DNA of 6,245 bases from JASFUX01 sp050050115. Lineage in GTDB: Bacteria; Pseudomonadota; Alphaproteobacteria; Caulobacterales; Maricaulaceae. Each line of letters opens with the position of its first letter. The stretch's first letter is position 1. The stretch covers positions 1-6,245 of the forward strand of contig JASFUX010000208.1 of the NCBI GenBank assembly GCA_050050115.1, read 5' to 3'. Both the position numbers and the translations under genes were made by a program. Shown piece after piece: positions 5,397 to 6,245 of this stretch. The notes below the pieces were generated by a model, which did not search any database, was not told the DNA's origin, and worked only from the letters and a program-made list of their open reading frames with translations.

Positions 5397-5427
5397 GAAG
5401 GCATCAGCGATGAGACCCAACAGATGA
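5397..5427 (+). promoter_or_regulatory. Possible leader mini-ORF coupled to the GST start
   Basis: GAAGG (5397-5401) lies 8 nt before an ATG at 5410. That ATG opens a five-codon frame (Met-Arg-Pro-Asn-Arg) ending in TGA at 5425-5427. The stop overlaps the GST start codon in the form ATGA. The GST start has no good ribosome site of its own, so ribosomes ending the mini-ORF could reinitiate at 5424. Both Arg codons are AGA, which is rare in such GC-rich genomes. Chance cannot be excluded for so short a frame. Confidence 0.3.
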
Positions 5428-6047
5428 TAACTTACTATCACAGCTACCTCTCTCCGTATGCTCGCCGTGCACTGATCGTACTTGAGGAGAAGTGCTTGAA
5501 ACACGAGCGGAGAAAATTCGTCTACGCACGAGACTTCGATCGCCTTGTAGATATCAACCCCTGCCTTCTCCTCCCGGTCTATGTCGACGATGACGTTCAT
5601 CTCTGGGGGTCGAACCTGATCGTTGAATACCTGCTCAAGACCTATCCCGAGACACCGCCGGATGCCCCACACCCTCCTCTGGTCTCCAGCATGACCCGCT
5701 CAGATCATCATATCGCAGACTCCAAGATCCTCGCGACGCTGGAAACCATGACCGACAGCATCATGAACCTTCGGCAAATGTTGATGAGCGGCGTGGAGCC
5801 CAATCAAGTCGTCTATTTGCAGCGTCAGCGAGATCGAATTGAACGCGTTCTTGATTGGCTGGACACGCAAGCGAGTTCAGAGGGTTTTGCACCGGGATGG
5901 TTTTCGATCATGGACCTGAACTTGATCTGCGCGCTGGGAAATATCGACAATCACCAGAGTTTTGAATGGCGCGGCAGACCCACCCTGGAAGCCATCCACG
6001 CTCGGTATTGCGATCGCCCTTCAGTGAAAGCAACGGCAACGGAGTAG
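5424..6047 (+). CDS. Glutathione S-transferase-like protein
   Basis: A 207-residue protein with the two-domain GST layout. The thioredoxin-like N-terminal domain starts at once with MITYYHSYLSPYARRALIVL, where the S-P-Y-A-R pattern matches the active-site strand-to-helix turn (Ser10 near the glutathione thiol). The cis-proline is P51 in LLLPVYVDDD, and G62-S63-N64 is the glutathione gamma-Glu binding loop, followed by IVEYL. In the helical C-terminal domain, S161-IMD-164 resembles the conserved N-capping box, and the end (RGRPTLEAIHARYCDRPSVKATA) follows the usual W/Y..RP..A pattern. It may conjugate or reduce electrophilic compounds, in the cytoplasm; the substrate is unknown. The ATG at 5424 was chosen because the fold begins there, although its ribosome site is weak; the frame is open back to 5277 inside ubiD, but that stretch looks non-coding. 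GC content is about 52% in a sampled line, far below ubiD, which suggests horizontal acquisition. Confidence 0.88.
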   Translation: MITYYHSYLSPYARRALIVLEEKCLKHERRKFVYARDFDRLVDINPCLLLPVYVDDDVHLWGSNLIVEYLLKTYPETPPDAPHPPLVSSMTRSDHHIADSKILATLETMTDSIMNLRQMLMSGVEPNQVVYLQRQRDRIERVLDWLDTQASSEGFAPGWFSIMDLNLICALGNIDNHQSFEWRGRPTLEAIHARYCDRPSVKATATE

Positions 6048-6060
6048 CATAGGCGCTTCA

Positions 6061-6073
6061 CGCCCGTAGGGCG
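6061..6073 (+). terminator. Short GC hairpin after the GST gene
   Basis: CGCCC (6061-6065) and GGGCG (6069-6073) form a perfect 5-bp stem with a GTA loop, 14 nt after the GST stop. There is no T run behind it, so its role as a terminator is uncertain. It abuts the left arm of the much longer hairpin that follows. Confidence 0.3.
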
Positions 6074-6148
6074 CATTGAGCAGGCGAAATGCACCATGAG
6101 CGAAGCGAACCGCCCGTACCCGTGGCGCATCTCGCCTCCGGCTCAATG
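6074..6148. repeat. Long imperfect inverted repeat (about 25-bp arms)
   Basis: The left arm 6074-6098 pairs with the right arm 6121-6148: by hand count 22 Watson-Crick pairs and one G-U pair out of 25, with two mismatches and a 3-nt bulge (6138-6140) in the right arm. The central loop is 22 nt (6099-6120). The outer 8 bp (CATTGAGC against GCTCAATG) and the block AGGCG against CGCCT are perfect. It lies in non-coding DNA and could be a dispersed intergenic repeat, a structured RNA, a transcription-ending stem or the end of a mobile element. The structure is seen directly; identity is unknown. Confidence 0.7.
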
Positions 6149-6187
6149 TAACCGGCCCCCATGCGCGCAGCCGGGTTCTATGTAACC
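6140..6187. repeat. Two copies of a 14-bp motif ending in ATGTAACC
   Basis: GGCTCAATGTAACC (6140-6153) and GGTTCTATGTAACC (6174-6187) match at 12 of 14 positions and are 34 bp apart. The second copy is itself a dyad (GGTT-N6-AACC). The left arm of the long hairpin (GCATTGAGC, 6073-6081) is a partial inverted third copy. Closely spaced repeats of a short motif are typical of transposase binding sites at the ends of insertion sequences such as the IS21 family; no transposase can be seen before the window ends, so this remains a suggestion. Confidence 0.5.
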
Positions 6188-6208
6188 GCTAAGACCGGCT
6201 TGTTGGAA

Positions 6209-6244
6209 GCCTGCGGGTTCATCATCAGCGCCATCGGCGCAGGC
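6209..6244. repeat. Inverted repeat at the right edge of the window
   Basis: GCCTGCG (6209-6215) and CGCAGGC (6238-6244) are perfect 7-bp inverted arms with a 22-nt spacer. The window stops one base later, so the element may be part of something larger. Confidence 0.4.
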
Positions 6245-6245
6245 G

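Noticed and set aside
5277..5423. N-terminal extension of the GST into ubiD
   Set aside because: The added residues are low-complexity and unlike a GST; the thioredoxin fold begins exactly at the ATG at 5424.
6073..6153. Integron attC site
   Set aside because: The hairpin lacks the RYYYAAC and GTTRRRY core boxes at the ends of the palindrome, and there is no cassette array.
1..6245. CRISPR array, tRNA or rRNA genes
   Set aside because: I saw no regularly spaced repeats, no cloverleaf with the conserved TTC-loop bases and no rRNA-like conserved blocks on either strand.

Overview
The window is GC-rich bacterial chromosome. Hand counts of sample lines give about 77% GC inside ubiD, against about 52% in the last gene. 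The gene families, the TTG start of one gene and the promoter-like motifs fit an alphaproteobacterium (Caulobacterales/Hyphomonadales type), but this is inference, because no rRNA or other phylogenetic marker is present. No tRNA, rRNA, CRISPR array or complete mobile element is visible.

Layout, left to right: (1) a crotonase-fold acyl-CoA enzyme (29-808, +) whose active-site residues look like those of a delta3-delta2-enoyl-CoA isomerase, not a hydratase. (2) An unrecognised secreted Ala-rich protein (1582-557, -) whose reading frame runs 252 bp antisense into gene 1. (3) A small acetyltransferase of the Acetyltransf_CG type (1780-2073, +). (4) A DUF3667-like polytopic membrane protein (2185-2982, +) with a TTG start. 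(5) A small putative lipoprotein (3630-3097, -), convergent with gene 4. (6) A full-length UbiD prenylated-FMN decarboxylase (3784-5298, +), divergent from gene 5. (7) A glutathione S-transferase-like protein (5424-6047, +) with clearly lower GC. (8) A non-coding tail (6048-6245) holding a long imperfect hairpin, a repeated 14-bp motif and possibly the edge of a mobile or dispersed repeat element.

The genes do not form one pathway. Strand changes between genes 1, 2 and 3 and between 4, 5 and 6 mean mostly single-gene transcription units. Recognisable roles are fatty acyl-CoA metabolism (gene 1), ubiquinone biosynthesis (gene 6, which needs UbiX-made prenyl-FMN from elsewhere) and probable detoxification or thiol chemistry (gene 7). 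I found no convincing new multi-gene system. The points most worth a second look are the hairpin and repeats after 6048, the mini-ORF that overlaps the start of the GST gene, the antisense gene overlap at 557-808, and the catalytic-residue swap in gene 1.
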